This document shows positions 46,803 to 59,560 of a stretch of DNA of 64,000 nucleotides, piece after piece; within the stretch, counting starts at the first letter, position 1; each line of letters starts with the position of its first letter. The stretch is taken from positions 68,589,501 through 68,653,500 of the forward strand of contig NC_069362.1 of the NCBI RefSeq assembly GCF_021730395.1, written 5' to 3'. Below the pieces are notes generated by a model. The model was given only the letters and a program-made list of their open reading frames with translations. It had not been told where the DNA came from and searched no databases. The stretch comes from Mercenaria mercenaria (Eukaryota > Mollusca > Bivalvia > Venerida > Veneridae). A program made the position numbers and the translations under genes.

Positions 46803-48900
46803 TTAAGAAGCAGAAATATGTTCTAAGGCTTCTTTTCTTAAATCAAAAGCATCATTTAAGAATTTAGCAATTTTAAACAACATATTTTTTTCTTTTTGAA
46901 GACATAAAAAAGACAAGTTTTTGAATAGATGGCCATGATACATGCCCAAAATATTTTTGACGAATAATTGCATATCTAGGACAACACAGTAAAAAGTTAT
47001 ATTCTGATTCAACTGCATTATTGGTACACATTTTACATACGCGGTCTTGTCTATTAATACCTGAAAATCTACCAAACTCAATTTCTAAATTATGAGAACA
47101 AACTCTAAATGAAGTGAATTGCTTCCTTAATTTGTTTACAGAAATCACATCAAGATAACTTTCAAAACAGAACTGAGTTTTAAATTTACAATAATAGTCA
47201 AGTTTAGAAATATTTTTGATCGATGCATTCCATTCTTGGATATACTGATCTCTAATTCTTTGTTTAAACAAAGCAAGAAAATTTACATTTGAGTCTAAGT
47301 TAACATTATTCCATAGTTCGCTATAACCCAAGGTATCCAACAAACGTTTAATTTGATGAGACCATGACATGTTATTTGTGCTATTTCTCTGTTCGATAAG
47401 ATTTTTATACATTGGTGACTCTGGGTTTTTCATAATTTTAAGCCAGTACTTCAAGGCTCTTTCTTTCATAATTATGGAAAGGGGAAATCTTCCAAGTTCC
47501 CCATAAACAGCTAAATTAGGTGTTTGGGTACGAACTCCCAAAATATGTTTACAAAACCTAAGATGAATCTTTTCAATTTCTTTACAGTCATAAATTCCCC
47601 ATACCTCAGCTGCATACAACAAAATTGGCAAAACCATGGAGTCAAAAAGGGAAAGTTTGGTTTTAATATAAAGGTTGACTCTACTGAAAATTGACAGTAA
47701 ATTGTTATACGCTCTTAAGGCTTGATCAGATAGAACTTTAACAGCAGTTTTCATGTTGTTTGTATATGTAAAATTAACACCCAGATAGCAAAAGTTATCA
47801 ACAATTTCAACCTTTTCATTGTTAATATACCATTCAAAGTTATTTACATGTTTCCTTTTTTCAAATATACAAATCTTAGTTTTTTTCACATTAATCTTGA
47901 GACCCCACTTAACAGAATATTGATAAACATTATCGAGTTGGGCCTGTAAACTGGCGGGATTGGTGGTAAACAAGGCAATATCATCAGCAAAAAGTAACAT
48001 ATATTTAGACAATTGGTTTAAGTCGTTTTCAGAAAGATTATTGAAATCTATACAATTATTAATGTCATTGATGAAAAGGATAAAGAGAAGAGGCGAGAGT
48101 GGTTCCCCTTGTTTTAACCCCAGTGTTACGTCAAAAAGTCAGATAAATTCGTATCTGAAGACAGTTTCACACAAGATTTAACATTTTCATAAATGGATTT
48201 CAATATATTAATCACCTTACAACTGACTCCAATTTGAACAAGTTTGACCCATAAAGCATCACGTAAAACAGTATCAAAAGCTTTTTCATAGTCAATAAAA
48301 GCACAAAATAATTTAGATTTGTCAAAAAGTGTATTCTGAATAATAGTATGTAATAAAAATATGCAGTCTGTTGTACTGTGGTTATCTCTAAAACCAAATT
48401 GGGAATCATAATAAACATTTTCTGTTTCGCACCATCTATTAATTCTATTTCTGAGTGATAGTGAAAAGATTTTTGCAAGAATATTAACAATAGTAATCCC
48501 TCTATAATTAGAGGGATTCCTAGAATCACCTTTTTTAAAAATAGGTATGATAATACCTTTACACCACGATTCTGGATATATGCCAGAGTCGAATATTTTA
48601 TTAAAAATATTTACAAGATACGGAGAAATAAACTGATTTGAGTCAATAAAAAAGTCAGCTACATTATTTTCAAAATCGCAGCTTTTATGCCTTTTGAGAC
48701 TTTTGATAGTCTTGGAAATTTCCCCCACTGTAAAGGGGCAGTCTAGTTCATTGACTGATACAGTTTCGAATCCCTCCACAAAATCCTCGTCAGGTGTGTA
48801 ATCACCATTGGAAGTATTAGACATATTTTTGAAATGTTTCACGAAATCGTTTAAAGTAATATCAGGTGCATTAAAATTACTTTTACTCTTATATTTGTTA
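46803..48900 (-). pseudogene. LINE 2 ORF2, reverse transcriptase and C-terminus (frameshifted)
   Basis: Segments: VNELDCPFTVGEISKTIKSL to VKLSSDTNLSDFL (to 48126), then LKQGEPLSPLLF and FADDIALFTTNPASLQAQL through EFGRFSGINRQDRVCKMC, then a last frame ending at 46803. The catalytic Asp pair is intact, but frameshifts near 48133 and 46895 break the frame. Confidence 0.85.
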
Positions 48901-50227
48901 ATGTATTTCTAAATTTTCTAGGACTGTATTTACTTAACCTAGATAATTTATCCTTCTCTAAAACATTGTATCGATATTTAGCTCTTCTCTTGGTTCGAGC
49001 ATATACACTTCTGCTATTCAAAAATTTTATCATGTTATCATCTGTAGGATTTGCTTTAAACGCTCTTTTATCGTTACAAAATACGGACTTTGCCTGCTTA
49101 CAGGCGTCATTAAACCACTGCGCCTTTTTTGGAGCACTTACATTAGGGCGTGTACTAAATGTTTTACCGTGCATGGCATATGAAACATCGTAGACAGCTT
49201 TCGAAAAATTACTTATACTTGTATCAATATCTGATTCACCAGACATCAATTTTTGTTCAATATCATCAAAAATGTGTTTATTCTCACTAAGAATAGTATT
49301 AAGGCTAGCGGGATCCGTTTCATCCCATATTATTTTTTCATATGTTAATACATCATTATTATATAATATCATGTTTTCTATATTCAAACAAAATTCAATC
49401 GGACAGTGATCAGAAAATTCCGTTAGATCACGGATTTTCATACTAGATATATGAAAATTATTATAACTTGTAATAACATAGTCAACAACACTTGCCGCTT
49501 TCCTATTATGGGTTAAACTATAACATGTATACAACCCATCGTCTAAACGACCATTAGTAACAAGTAAATCGTTTTCTTTGCACAGCGATAATAATTTGAG
49601 ACCAAAAGGATTAACAATGTTGTCTTGAGAATTGCGTAACGGAAAACCTCTTAACGGTACATTACCCTCAGGCATATCAACATGTCTATCAAGGTTTATA
49701 CTTTGTACATAATCCAATAAATTACCTATTCTGGAATTTAAATCTCCAGTCATATAGATATCTCCACACAGGCTATATTCTCTAATATCTTCATTAAGTT
49801 GATCAAAAAAGTCAAAATTATATAGTTGCGAAGAAGCATTTTTATATACATTTGAACTTTCGGGCGGTATATAACATGTACAAAAATATGTATCATTAAC
49901 ATTGCCAAAATATTCCTTCGCCAATTTAAACCAAACAATGCCCTTTTCATTCAAGCTGACTAGTTGTATTTTGTTGAAAAACTTCTGCTTATAATAAATA
50001 ATCACACCTCCACTGAAACGTTTTGCTTTTTTGTTTGTTTTAGGTCTAGGACATGAGAATGAGCAGAAGCCATTGATATCAATATTTGTAACTTTAGAGT
50101 TCCACGTCTCTGTAAAAAGCAGGATATCATAGTTACAGATATAAGCCAAAAAGTCATTGTCACTTAGTTTATTTACTAGCCCCTGGACATTCCAGACTAA
50201 ACACTTTAACTGCTTCTCATCGACACT
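48851..50227 (-). CDS. LINE 2 ORF2, endonuclease domain
   Basis: Begins in frame after the ORF1 TAG: SVDEKQLKCLVWNVQGLVNK. Then come the APE-type endonuclease motifs LLFTETWN (glutamate of the active site), GDLNSRIG and the terminal SDHCPIEF. A linker region with a KAQWFNDACKQAKSVF segment follows. No ATG opens this frame near its start. The frame is lost near 48895, just before the reverse transcriptase. Confidence 0.8.
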   Translation of the reverse strand, partial: SVDEKQLKCLVWNVQGLVNKLSDNDFLAYICNYDILLFTETWNSKVTNIDINGFCSFSCPRPKTNKKAKRFSGGVIIYYKQKFFNKIQLVSLNEKGIVWFKLAKEYFGNVNDTYFCTCYIPPESSNVYKNASSQLYNFDFFDQLNEDIREYSLCGDIYMTGDLNSRIGNLLDYVQSINLDRHVDMPEGNVPLRGFPLRNSQDNIVNPFGLKLLSLCKENDLLVTNGRLDDGLYTCYSLTHNRKAASVVDYVITSYNNFHISSMKIRDLTEFSDHCPIEFCLNIENMILYNNDVLTYEKIIWDETDPASLNTILSENKHIFDDIEQKLMSGESDIDTSISNFSKAVYDVSYAMHGKTFSTRPNVSAPKKAQWFNDACKQAKSVFCNDKRAFKANPTDDNMIKFLNSRSVYARTKRRAKYRYNVLEKDKLSRLSKYSPRKFRNTLTNIRVKVILMHLILL

Positions 50228-50557
50228 CTATTGATCTGATGCAAAACGAAACAGTTTGCCGTCAATATAAAGTTTTTCGTATCGAAGTAGTGCCTCTTTA
50301 TCATCTTCTCTTGCTTTGATAAGCTCCGGTATGAGCTGCTTTCGCCGCTCTTGTATAATTTTCGGATACTGGTCACTGACTTTAACATCAATCTCCTCAC
50401 GCTTGTCGTATACTCGCTGCTTCACTTCAAGTTTGTCTGGGGTATAACAGAAGTTTGCCACAATTGGCCTGTTTTTGCCAGAAACAAATTTTCCCAGACG
50501 ATGGGCTCTTGCTATTTTAAACCTGGTTTTAGCGTCCTCAATTCCAAGATTATTTTT
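50228..50557 (-). CDS. LINE 2 ORF1, C-terminal part
   Basis: Reads NNLGIEDAKTRFKIARAHRL, GKNRPIVANFCYTPDKLEV, and ends KLFRFASDQ then TAG. The ARAHRLGK...RPIVANF pattern matches the RNA-binding C-terminus of L1-type ORF1 proteins. The N-terminus is missing by 5' truncation. ORF2 follows in the same frame straight after the stop. Confidence 0.65.
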   Translation of the reverse strand, partial: KNNLGIEDAKTRFKIARAHRLGKFVSGKNRPIVANFCYTPDKLEVKQRVYDKREEIDVKVSDQYPKIIQERRKQLIPELIKAREDDKEALLRYEKLYIDGKLFRFASDQ

Positions 50558-50558
50558 A

Positions 50559-50667
50559 CAATGAAGGTAGGTAAAACAAATGTAGGTACACTGCAGGCAA
50601 GCGCAAGGAAAGTAATTAAACTGAGGTAGTACACTAAATGTGGGCACACCCGAGGTAAGTATACAAA
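50559..50667. repeat. Diverged 109 bp target duplication / satellite remnant, right of LINE 2
   Basis: Aligns end to end with 46500-46608, including irregular words GGCAAGC.CAAGGAA, TAAACTGA and GGTAAGTA..CAAA. Identity is near 78 percent by eye, which implies an old insertion. Confidence 0.7.
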
Positions 50668-53600
50668 TTATCAGAAAAAATGTATATTATGATCATTGCA
50701 ATTGATGCATACTATCAAACGGCAGAAAATGAAAAATGTCCATGCGGAAAAAACAACTGTGAAACGTATTGCACAGAGCCCACGGATACTATATTATATT
50801 ACAAAATACTGGAATAGTTACTGCGAGCCAAGGGAGTAGGTATTGTATGAAAAATGTAAGTGTTTACTTACAAAGAAGTGAGATATTTTCTTTGAACTGA
50901 CATCTGCTTTTGAATACAAAGGGCACAGAGACTTTTTTTTATTTCCCTTTAGGAATTAAAAGGCCCCATTTTTATTGGCATTGAAACTGAATCAAGATTT
51001 TTGTTTGGTTGTAGGAATATATAATATGAAACTAGGCGTGGCCTATCCGGCGGGAAAACACATCTACGTTCCGTAATATTGCTTTTTTCCGCATAAATTG
51101 TTCTTTTCGATATTTTCGGTAAGCGTGACCTTTTTGCTGTTATGAAAATTAGGAATAAAGGCAAACCTTCAAAACTGCATCTGAATTTTAAACTGCACTT
51201 AATCATTTTTTTCAATTACATCATTGTAAGACCACCAGAATAAGGTCGCAAAATGATGTTCACAAATAAAAGATACATTAATGATATTTGGGTGCTCAGA
51301 ATCTAACTAAAAATGCACCAGAGGCCACAGTTCACTTAACTATATTTTAAAATGTACGGAGACCCCACTACAATAGGGGATACTCCCCTTCCGTACAAAC
51401 CTCCATTCGGCGTCGACGATAACGCCTTTGCCATCAGCTTGTATCCATTATAAGAGAATCTGGTTCTGGGCCTGCAAAATTTCTTTTCATTTCATCTTTT
51501 CATTGTCATAAATTCTATCATCAATTTACACGTGTTCATGCATAGAAGCAAACTTGGTGGTTTTTTTTTCTTCAAAACATATCTTTTTTTAAGAGTATTG
51601 CAATTAATAAGAAGCCAGTCTGGTATGATTTTGAACAGTAGGCCCAAGCAATTTCATTTCACCGAATGTCGTTCTGAATTTTTTTTTTACTACGAAGAGT
51701 AGGCTTATCAACTTTTCCTGTCAGCCTCCTGACTGACTAACGTTTATCATTAAATCAGTACCTGCTGTTTACTCAACAGACGAGACTTTGCACGCATACA
51801 TCAACGCAAATTCTTCTAGGTTGACTATTACCGTGGGTAATATGTTCTGAAAGAATGTGAAAGGGGGTTAAAGTAGAGTATCCTGATTTTTTCAGGTGTA
51901 ACAGAATTGTATCAAAATCTGACATTACTTACTTATGTTTGAACAGACATAGCCCCAACCACAGTTGTCTGGCATATGTTTAATATTAGGTCATTTAAGT
52001 ATTGTTTAAACCGGCGTTCTATTACTGATCATTTGTTATTACCATTCAGTCCTACAATAATAAAAAGACCTATATTTCTTATGCACATGTGAGCAGCCGA
52101 AGTTATCTTTTGCAGATGAATTTTTGGTGAGGTCCTTCAGAGAAGCAACACATCAAATGGGCATAGCCTTGTCGTACATTAGTCTGTGTTGGAAACTATT
52201 GCTTCTGTGTGCTTTATCATACCTTCTAGCAAAATTGTCGGTTAAAAGCCAAAACATTATAGAATATAGGTTCAGAGAGCACTTAACGAAATTTCTATCT
52301 TTGACAGTATTTGGCGTATTGCTAAAACACATTTTAATTTCCTCATATCTTTAGACAAATATAGCAAATCTAAACGAAATCGAGGGATGCGTTATTATCA
52401 TTTTATTTATTTCACGATCACATCCAAATTTCATGCACACAATTTCATTCACTGTACGTAAAAGTGCATATTTACCGTAGATCTATACGATACTTTCCTG
52501 AAGTATTTCTAGGATCACGGCATATTTTTTACAACAGACAAAATTACAGAAGTATTTTTTGTTGACAGTTAAAGTACCGAGGCGAGATGTTGGGGATAGG
52601 TTGTTTTCGGTATGCCAATTTCATCCTCTACTTTTCTTGCACAATGTGTCATACAGTTTCCAAATAAGAAATTTTCTATAAAACAATTATTATTGATATT
52701 GACGTTTAACAGACACACAGACAACTTGTGTCAACTTCAATTTTCACTAGAACAACAATCAGGCGAAAAATCTCGCTAATCAAATTAATTTTTATGAGGA
52801 AAGTAGGATAACGCGATATTTTGCTTACACTATTTTCTGAATGACTAGCTGTATTACGTCTGATGTGCATTTAAGCATTGTTCTCTGAGCAGAAATTAAA
52901 GAAAGCGAGAAAAAAAAATGGAAGTTCGCGATCTATCTACAGATATTTGGTAAAGATTCTAACGGGCAAGTGAACATCCCTATGCATTTAACAAGACCTG
53001 ACATTTTAGTGCTATGATAGCAGCTGTTCTCACAAGGTTGAAAATGATTTCCCAACACGCATGATTCGTTGATGGTACTCGTGCGAGTGAAAAAATACCG
53101 TTTGAAGCGGAATTTTTCAAATACATAAAACTCGGATAGAAAAATCCGGATCTCGGTTTGCTAGTCGTCTTGACACGGGACAGTGCGATGTAAATGAAAT
53201 CCAGTCAGGCTGTACCGAGTTACTTTATTTCTATGTATTTATCAACAGACAGTATCCGAAAGTCTTTTACTATTTTGTTTGATTGAGTTAATGTTATATA
53301 GACTTTATATAATATCCTGAACATATGATTGCTTGTTCACTGAATATAAACCGTATGTATTTACAACAGCAATACCAATTAATATGCAAGATTATTGAAA
53401 GTCGTTGACAAAACTATGCTTCAAAATATTGATTTTGGTAACATTCTTTGTGTAAATATTAATGTAAGGTGCACTTCATAAATCAGTTTAAACTCGCCAA
53501 TGGTGCGTTTTTCGTTGAGTGTTGTCAGGTGGTGCCCCAATGTGCTCCTCGGTTATATACTGTTCTCTGTCTATGTTTTTTGTGTATATTTATCGTGTTC

Positions 53601-53930
53601 ACATCCAGCAATTGCAAGCTACAAGGTTGTGGTTTAAGGTGACTGCAATTTGTAAACATGACTTTTCCTGTTGGATATTAATCTTTGTATTTTTGTCTAA
53701 GTGAGTAGCACACAGCGTCTACATTCGTTCAACAAACTGATCTACAAACTTTTACAAGAATTTTATGTCATAGTGAAGTGTAGAAGCTGCATCATTTGAT
53801 GCTATAGGTAATGGCTCCGAAATTAAGGTACTACTGCCTTCAAATGAATTCAGTCTGTTCTAAAAACAAATATCTGCTTTTAATCAGCACAACAAAACTA
53901 ATTAAAGTCTTATATAAAAGGAAGATATTT
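50668..53930. other. Intergenic, no feature seen
   Basis: AT-rich with many T-runs. The short frames have no recognisable motifs. No splice-linked coding series was found. Confidence 0.35.
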
Positions 53931-53939
53931 TTCTTGTAG

Positions 53940-54180
53940 GCAGACCTGTCATGATTATGTTTATACCTTTTTATTCCTTCTGTATTGGAAAGATAGGTGG
54001 GCACAGACATTTATGTATATATTGCATGATAAAACAAATCTGATGCGGAGTCTCAAATCTTACAATTTTTATGGAATAATGCCTGATTAACTTGACGGAA
54101 GTTTGTTTGTTGTTCACGTAATTAGAAAATTCGATATATTGGTTTAAATCTATAAATGCCAGCTTATCGTTATAACGTAT
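53940..54180 (+). repeat. Dispersed block, copy 2 of 3
   Basis: Contains ATATATTGCATGATAAAACAA, CCTGATTAACTTGACGGAAG and GTTTGTTTG, matching the blocks at 43.5 and 63.5 kb. Confidence 0.5.
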
Positions 54181-54360
54181 CTGCTACCGTCAATTTACAA
54201 GTCATGTTTTAGCAGGAAAAAAAACAAACCTTGCTTTCGTGTTTACATATATTAATGGTAATCAACAGAACATCAGATTTAAAGAAATGTATTGAAACTC
54301 ATATCAGCTATCTCTGCTTATTTGATTGCTTTTCTGTGTTTCTTTTTTTCACGTATTTTA

Positions 54361-54395
54361 CACTCCCCCCCACCCCCACCCCACCCCACCCCATT
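54361..54395. repeat. C-rich tract
   Basis: A run of CCCCCCCACCCCCACCCC followed by more CCACCCC words. The G-rich complement could form a quadruplex. Possibly simple repeat drift. Confidence 0.6.
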
Positions 54396-54399
54396 CGCG

Positions 54400-57170
54400 C
54401 AACGTCACTTGCAACACACTCCGTCACGCTAAACGAAAAGACGCGCTTAGAAAAAAATATATCAGATTTCTTCCAGAATACGATGGGATAGAATCAATAG
54501 ACAGATGATTTCTGGTGTTCCCATATTTTATCGCATCATTTGCGTCAAATAAATAATATACAGTGATGTCTTATGAAAAAGTAACCGAGCTCGTCAACAA
54601 GTTGTATCAACTTTCCGTTCCATTTGAATAGTTTCAGATTTAAGACAAAGACAGCTTTGTTGTTGTAAGAAAAAAATGAAATGTGACGGAAACATCAGAT
54701 TCACATTCAAGAGCAATAATCGAACATACAAAAATTATAAACTGTTACTGAACTTGTGATTGCTATAGTTACCAGCTTCATCCACCAACGACCGATCAAC
54801 TTTTATCTTCCTTCCAAATGCAAAGCCCATTTAATGTCCACCCAAATATATGAATGTCATGTATCAAGAAACCCCTATATACCTTAAAAGATTGGAACAG
54901 ACCTATGCTTTTTTACGACATACTGATATCAATATCTCGCAGGAATAGTTATAAAGTGCTGACTAGCGACTCAATTCAAAAAAATATTATATTTATGTTT
55001 AGAAGGATAGTAACGCTGTCGTTCTATAATTTTACGCTAGTGTTGCCTTTGATTCGTGGAATGATTTTCTTTTCCCTGTGCCGGTTCTATGCTTTCCGGA
55101 TAAACAACGATGCATAATTACTTCTAAGTTATCAAACGTGCAGCGTACCTTTCCCCTGGACCGACCTGCTTTAGATATCTGTCTTCTGGCCTGTTTCGCC
55201 GAGCCATTAATGTTTTTACCGTAAATTTATAAGAGCTTTCCGTCCTTTATTTAGTATGATTTCTGTTACCATTAGTTTTTGGAGAGATCCACCTTATGGG
55301 AAAACTCCTATTTATGCTGGCCTAGTACAATACTAAATATAAAATCTTTGTGAATTACACGGCCGGCTGTCTATGCATTCATCACTGAACGCTCTGCAGT
55401 TCAGGTGGTTATGGCATGTCTCCTGTTGTTAGCCCGTTTTGAATACGTGTTTGAATTTAAGCTCATAGTCGCTATCGGCCTTACGTATTAAGTATCTAAA
55501 TGTTTTTAGGGTCATTTAGAGTGCCAGGTGTAAAGCTTATGGGAGGGTCTAGCAGGGGGGGGGGGCGGAGGGGTTCAAGGTGTCCCACCCCCGCCCACCC
55601 CGCCAGAATTTTCAAAGTTAATAGTGAAAACTTTTATTAGACACAGCGATATTGCCTGAAGATTCATTAAGACAGGCAACAGGAGGCTATTTTTCGGTCG
55701 AGTTTTTTGTTGTTGTTGTTTAAGACAGGCGATTTGGCATAAATGTATGTGAATTATACTGGTTCATAATAAACAAAATCCAATTAAAAGATTAATAAAA
55801 TAGGTAAAAGAAATAAATAATCAAAGCCTTGAGATGTCTGGTGGTTGCGGGTTTTGCTAGAGTTATTTTCATTTTAAATGCCAATCTATAAATATACAGG
55901 TATAAGAAAAAAATACTAATGTGCCTCATATCTAAGATAAACTCTGCCTGACCTTACATGAACAACTGGAAGTCAGTGATGTAACCATAGGCTGGAATAC
56001 CTTATCATTGACATATCTTATATAATCTAAATGAGCAGTGTGAATGGATAGTGGATGAATAAGAACTGCTTGATCATTGATAATTCATCCGCATTGTTCA
56101 TGGATGGGACTACTTTGTGTAGCACATGAACAAATTCCTTTGGATGTGATTTGGAATCAAATAAAGATGCTACATGATTGTCAGAAATACACTTAACTTT
56201 GGTAGCGGGATAAACCCGCAACCAAAAATGTTCTGAAAGTGGTGTTCTCTCCGTGATTAGAAGTTGTAACGTTTGAGATCAAAAGGCAAACATCCACATC
56301 GATAAAGGCAATACATGATTTATATCATATTTTAATAACCCTTTAGAAGTCAGCGAGCCATTGGCAGGGGGCTTAATCTCAGTCAAGGCCAATGATGATT
56401 TTTTCAATCTTGTTCATCCGTACCCCTAGTATGCTTGATTTCATATCATGGGAAAATTCATAGAATAGTATTGGATTTCTAATTTCCGAAGTGATGATTT
56501 CATTTTCGATTGGATTCAGATGTTTGTACTTTAAAACGCTACAAATTTGCTCTCCGTTGACCCCGAGAAACAATTATTTTCGGGGGAGACCTCTGTTCCC
56601 GCACCAGCACCTACCCCCATCTGGGCCCCTTCTGAAAAAATCCTGGATCCACCCATGAAGCATGTTACAAAGGACCCTTAGTCCAATGACTTTTATTCAT
56701 ATTCATACTGTATATATCATTTATAACGGTTTTTGCAGCCAGACAGGTAACGTGTGACCCAGAGGCGTCTGTATATTTCAAAAATGTATTATGTAGAGAT
56801 AGTACCTAAGTTTTTCAAATCATAGGTTTGAAGTTAAAAAGCTTTGAAATGAATACAAATGTCCATATATTTCTCAAAAACAGAAATATAGACAATATTT
56901 TAACCAGAAGTGTGGAGTTATGAGCATTTAATATTTTCATGTTAACGAAAATTTTGTGATCAAGGAAATGTAACTCTTCTTGAACATGGAGAGCATAAAC
57001 ATCAAAGGGACATAATATAGTCAATATTTTCTAATTGGGTGCATTTGATTTAACATTCAACTTTGATCTGGATTGCTAAATAATGATCCATGATACTGTG
57101 TGCTAAAAATTGAGAACATCTGGAACAGTCTATTAACAGCAAAACTATGCTTTAGCAGAATCTAAATAGT
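54400..57170. other. Intergenic; worn DNA-element fragment around 55.5-56.66 kb
   Basis: A G-rich run (about 55552-55575) followed by CCACCCCCGCCCACCCCGCC resembles one end of a mobile element, and CTGAAAAAATCCTGGATCCA (about 56633) resembles the other. Between them two minus-strand frames of 64 codons are unrecognised. Low confidence that these belong together. Confidence 0.25.
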
Positions 57171-57171
57171 T

Positions 57172-57240
57172 AAGCTCTAACTGGGACTCGAACCCAGGAC
57201 CTCTCACACCTAAGGCAAACACTCTACCACTTCCCTTTAA
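57172..57240 (-). repeat. tRNA-derived sequence (pseudo-tRNA or SINE head)
   Basis: On the minus strand: A-box GTGGTAGAGTG, B-box GGTTCGAGTCC and a T-arm CTGGG TTCGAGT CCCAG that pairs perfectly, followed by TTAGAGC. The 5' acceptor strand does not pair with TTAGAGC and the anticodon arm is irregular. I therefore do not call a functional tRNA or an anticodon. Confidence 0.6.
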
Positions 57241-57244
57241 CAGC

Positions 57245-59080
57245 AGTAGCTAATAGCTATGCAGTTTAATTGCTGGATTACATTGCGTGAACTGGAACAA
57301 TAATCGGTGAACTCCGGATTATCGGCGTATTCGCTTTGTTACCTAACGGCAATTTTTGTGTAAAGAAAAAGTATAATCTAATGCTGCCAACGTCATAATC
57401 GGTCAAATCTGCCCAAATTTCTCTGACGTGTTGTTCAGAGTATGAACTTACTAACTGGTAGTACCAGTGAAATATTACTTACACTGAATCTTTTATATTT
57501 GCCCTTTTTGCAGCTGTCGAACGGCAAAGACGGTGAGTTTTGTCCAAATATAAGTAATTATTTTACCAGTTTTGAGAGGATTTCAATTGATGGGAAATTA
57601 CAGTTACAAACTAAATACCTTTCTGCAACACATGGAGTCATTAGCATTCACTGTCAGTCAGTATTATGACTAAGATCGACTGCCATTTCATTCATTTCAA
57701 AGTTTCATAGACAGAGTCGGTTGTGTTTACAGTTTTATCGTAACCGGTGCACTTGTAAAAATCACTTTAGTTTGAAAAATCAAAGTATGCGAAGAGCTAT
57801 GGTACGGTCTCTATATTATGCGTGGCATGTGTACCAACATTTTGACCTTATCATCCATATTGCACAACGTGCAATGTCCAGTGTCATCTTTCCAGTAACC
57901 CTTCATGTACAAATCACTGAATTTACTTGAACATTTTTATTTCATTATTGAAATATCATAGGCCTTAAAACTGGACGGCTTTATTCCACATATGAATCAA
58001 AGCACTGAGAGGACTGATGTGGGAAGTGGTTGACAGCTTTTGGTAATGGGCAAGAACAGTAAGCTTAAGTTTGGTGATTCTAGTTAAATTACCACTTAAT
58101 AAGCATTTTCAACATTTTTTTACCAATTCAAGGATAAAACTCTGCTTTTACTCAGTCAAGGGGAATAATAATGTTTAGAGATTCTATCTATAACAAAAGC
58201 TCATGCCCCCTTGATGCATTGGTAACTGCACAAGGAACAGAAATAAATTGCTCATTGTGCACTGGAAATTTGAAGTACTGACCTTACATGAATAATTATG
58301 GGTCATTTACCAGTCATAACTGGCCTCCGTTCCAAATGTGATCCTAGACCAAAGCATTGTGTATGATGCTTTAATATGCTATGCCAATATGCCTTGGGCA
58401 ACAAAATGCCTGCTTATAAGATCTTTTAGGCTCTAGGTTGTAAAAACAATGTTTGTCAATAAAATACATTTGCTTAATGTATAAAGTTGGTGACGGGTGT
58501 TCTTAATTTTGTATTTAATGTTGAAATCAATACAGACGGAAGACACTGTCTGGTTAAAAGGACATGATATAAAAAGATGTTCGCCAACCACAAACGTCGT
58601 TAATAAATCATGTATACTCAGGAAATTTAAAAATGCCTCGTTATGCGAGGGGCTCCCTATTGCTTACATTTATTATATGTGTAGAATAAATAAATACATT
58701 GAAAGTGTTTATTTTCTGTGCTACCTGACTCGTGACTTATGCTCGCAAAATTCATTTTCGGAATATTCTATTCGATTTACAGAAAAGTGATCGCCGGAAA
58801 GGAAATTCGGATCTCTGTAGAAATATACCACTAAATAACAAATAAACTAACTATGAATTCCAAATGATTGAAGTTTGAATTGGTTTTTCCTTTGCAAAAC
58901 GCCTTTGTACGTGACAGAGCTTAAGAATGTACGATAAATTTTTCTACAATTGAGTATTTTCATCCTCTGTAAGCCTGAAGTATATCAGAGCTGTCACTAT
59001 TGGCGGCGCATGCCCCCGAAACGTGTCAAGAATGCTACAGTTGTCCCCACAAAATATGCCAGAGTTATTTAGAAATGAAT
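57245..59080. other. Intergenic, no feature seen
   Basis: Short frames only. The best of them (57442-57669) follows a good-looking CAG acceptor but has no recognisable motif. Confidence 0.35.
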
Positions 59081-59084
59081 CATT

Positions 59085-59560
59085 TTGTGACCTTGACCTG
59101 AGACACCAGGGTCATAAGCGCGAGGCACTTTCTCTACATGGTTAACATTTGTGTCAAATTAATGAATCAAATCCCTTGATAAATGGCAGAATTATGGACC
59201 AGACAAGAAAAAGACTATGTTAACCTTTGACTTCTAAATGTGACACGACCTTAGAGCTTGGGATCTGGGTCTTGCGCATGAAATATCATCTCATTATGCT
59301 AAGCAATTTAAGATACTAATCGATGGCATAGTTATGGACTGGACAAAAACATACCATGTTAACCTTTGATCTTTAAGTGTGACCTTGACCAAGGGGTTAG
59401 GGGTCTGGACCTTGCGCATGACACGTCGTATCATTATGGTGAACATTTATGCCAAGTTATTTCGAAATGCGTTTATGGATGGCAGAGTTTCAGCCCGGAC
59501 AAGAATTTACACGTACGTACGCACAAACGGACGGTCTTAGCGATTTTAATGTGCCCACCT
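59085..59560. repeat. GTGACCTTGACC dispersed repeat
   Basis: Three diverged units with TGTGACCTTGACC, CTTGCGCATGA and TCATTATGGTGAACA, the same family as at 38.3 and 39.2 kb. It ends in ACGTACGTACGCACAAACGG. Confidence 0.65.

Larger units (their letters stand above)
46609..50558 (-). mobile_element. LINE 2: non-LTR retrotransposon with ORF1 end, endonuclease and reverse transcriptase
   Basis: On the minus strand: the ORF1 C-terminus, the full APE-type endonuclease and reverse transcriptase, a C-terminal knuckle (CKMCTNNAVESEYNFLLCC), and a 3' UTR ending CCAATAAATGAAATGAAATG. The 5' end is truncated within ORF1. ORF2 has about three frameshifts (near 48895, 48133 and 46895). It is related to LINE 1 at the protein level (LKQGEPLSPLLF, FADDIALF, WGLKINVKKTK), but not the same copy lineage. 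The 3' tail type is shared. It is inserted in a 15 bp satellite, with a roughly 109 bp flanking duplication. The clade was not determined. Confidence 0.9.

Noticed and set aside
57172-57240. Functional tRNA gene
   Set aside because: The T-arm is perfect, but the acceptor stem and anticodon arm do not pair; more likely a SINE head or pseudo-tRNA.
57442-57669. Possible exon after a CAG acceptor (LSNGKDGEFCPNISNYF)
   Set aside because: No recognisable motif, no partner exons, and no supporting splice series.
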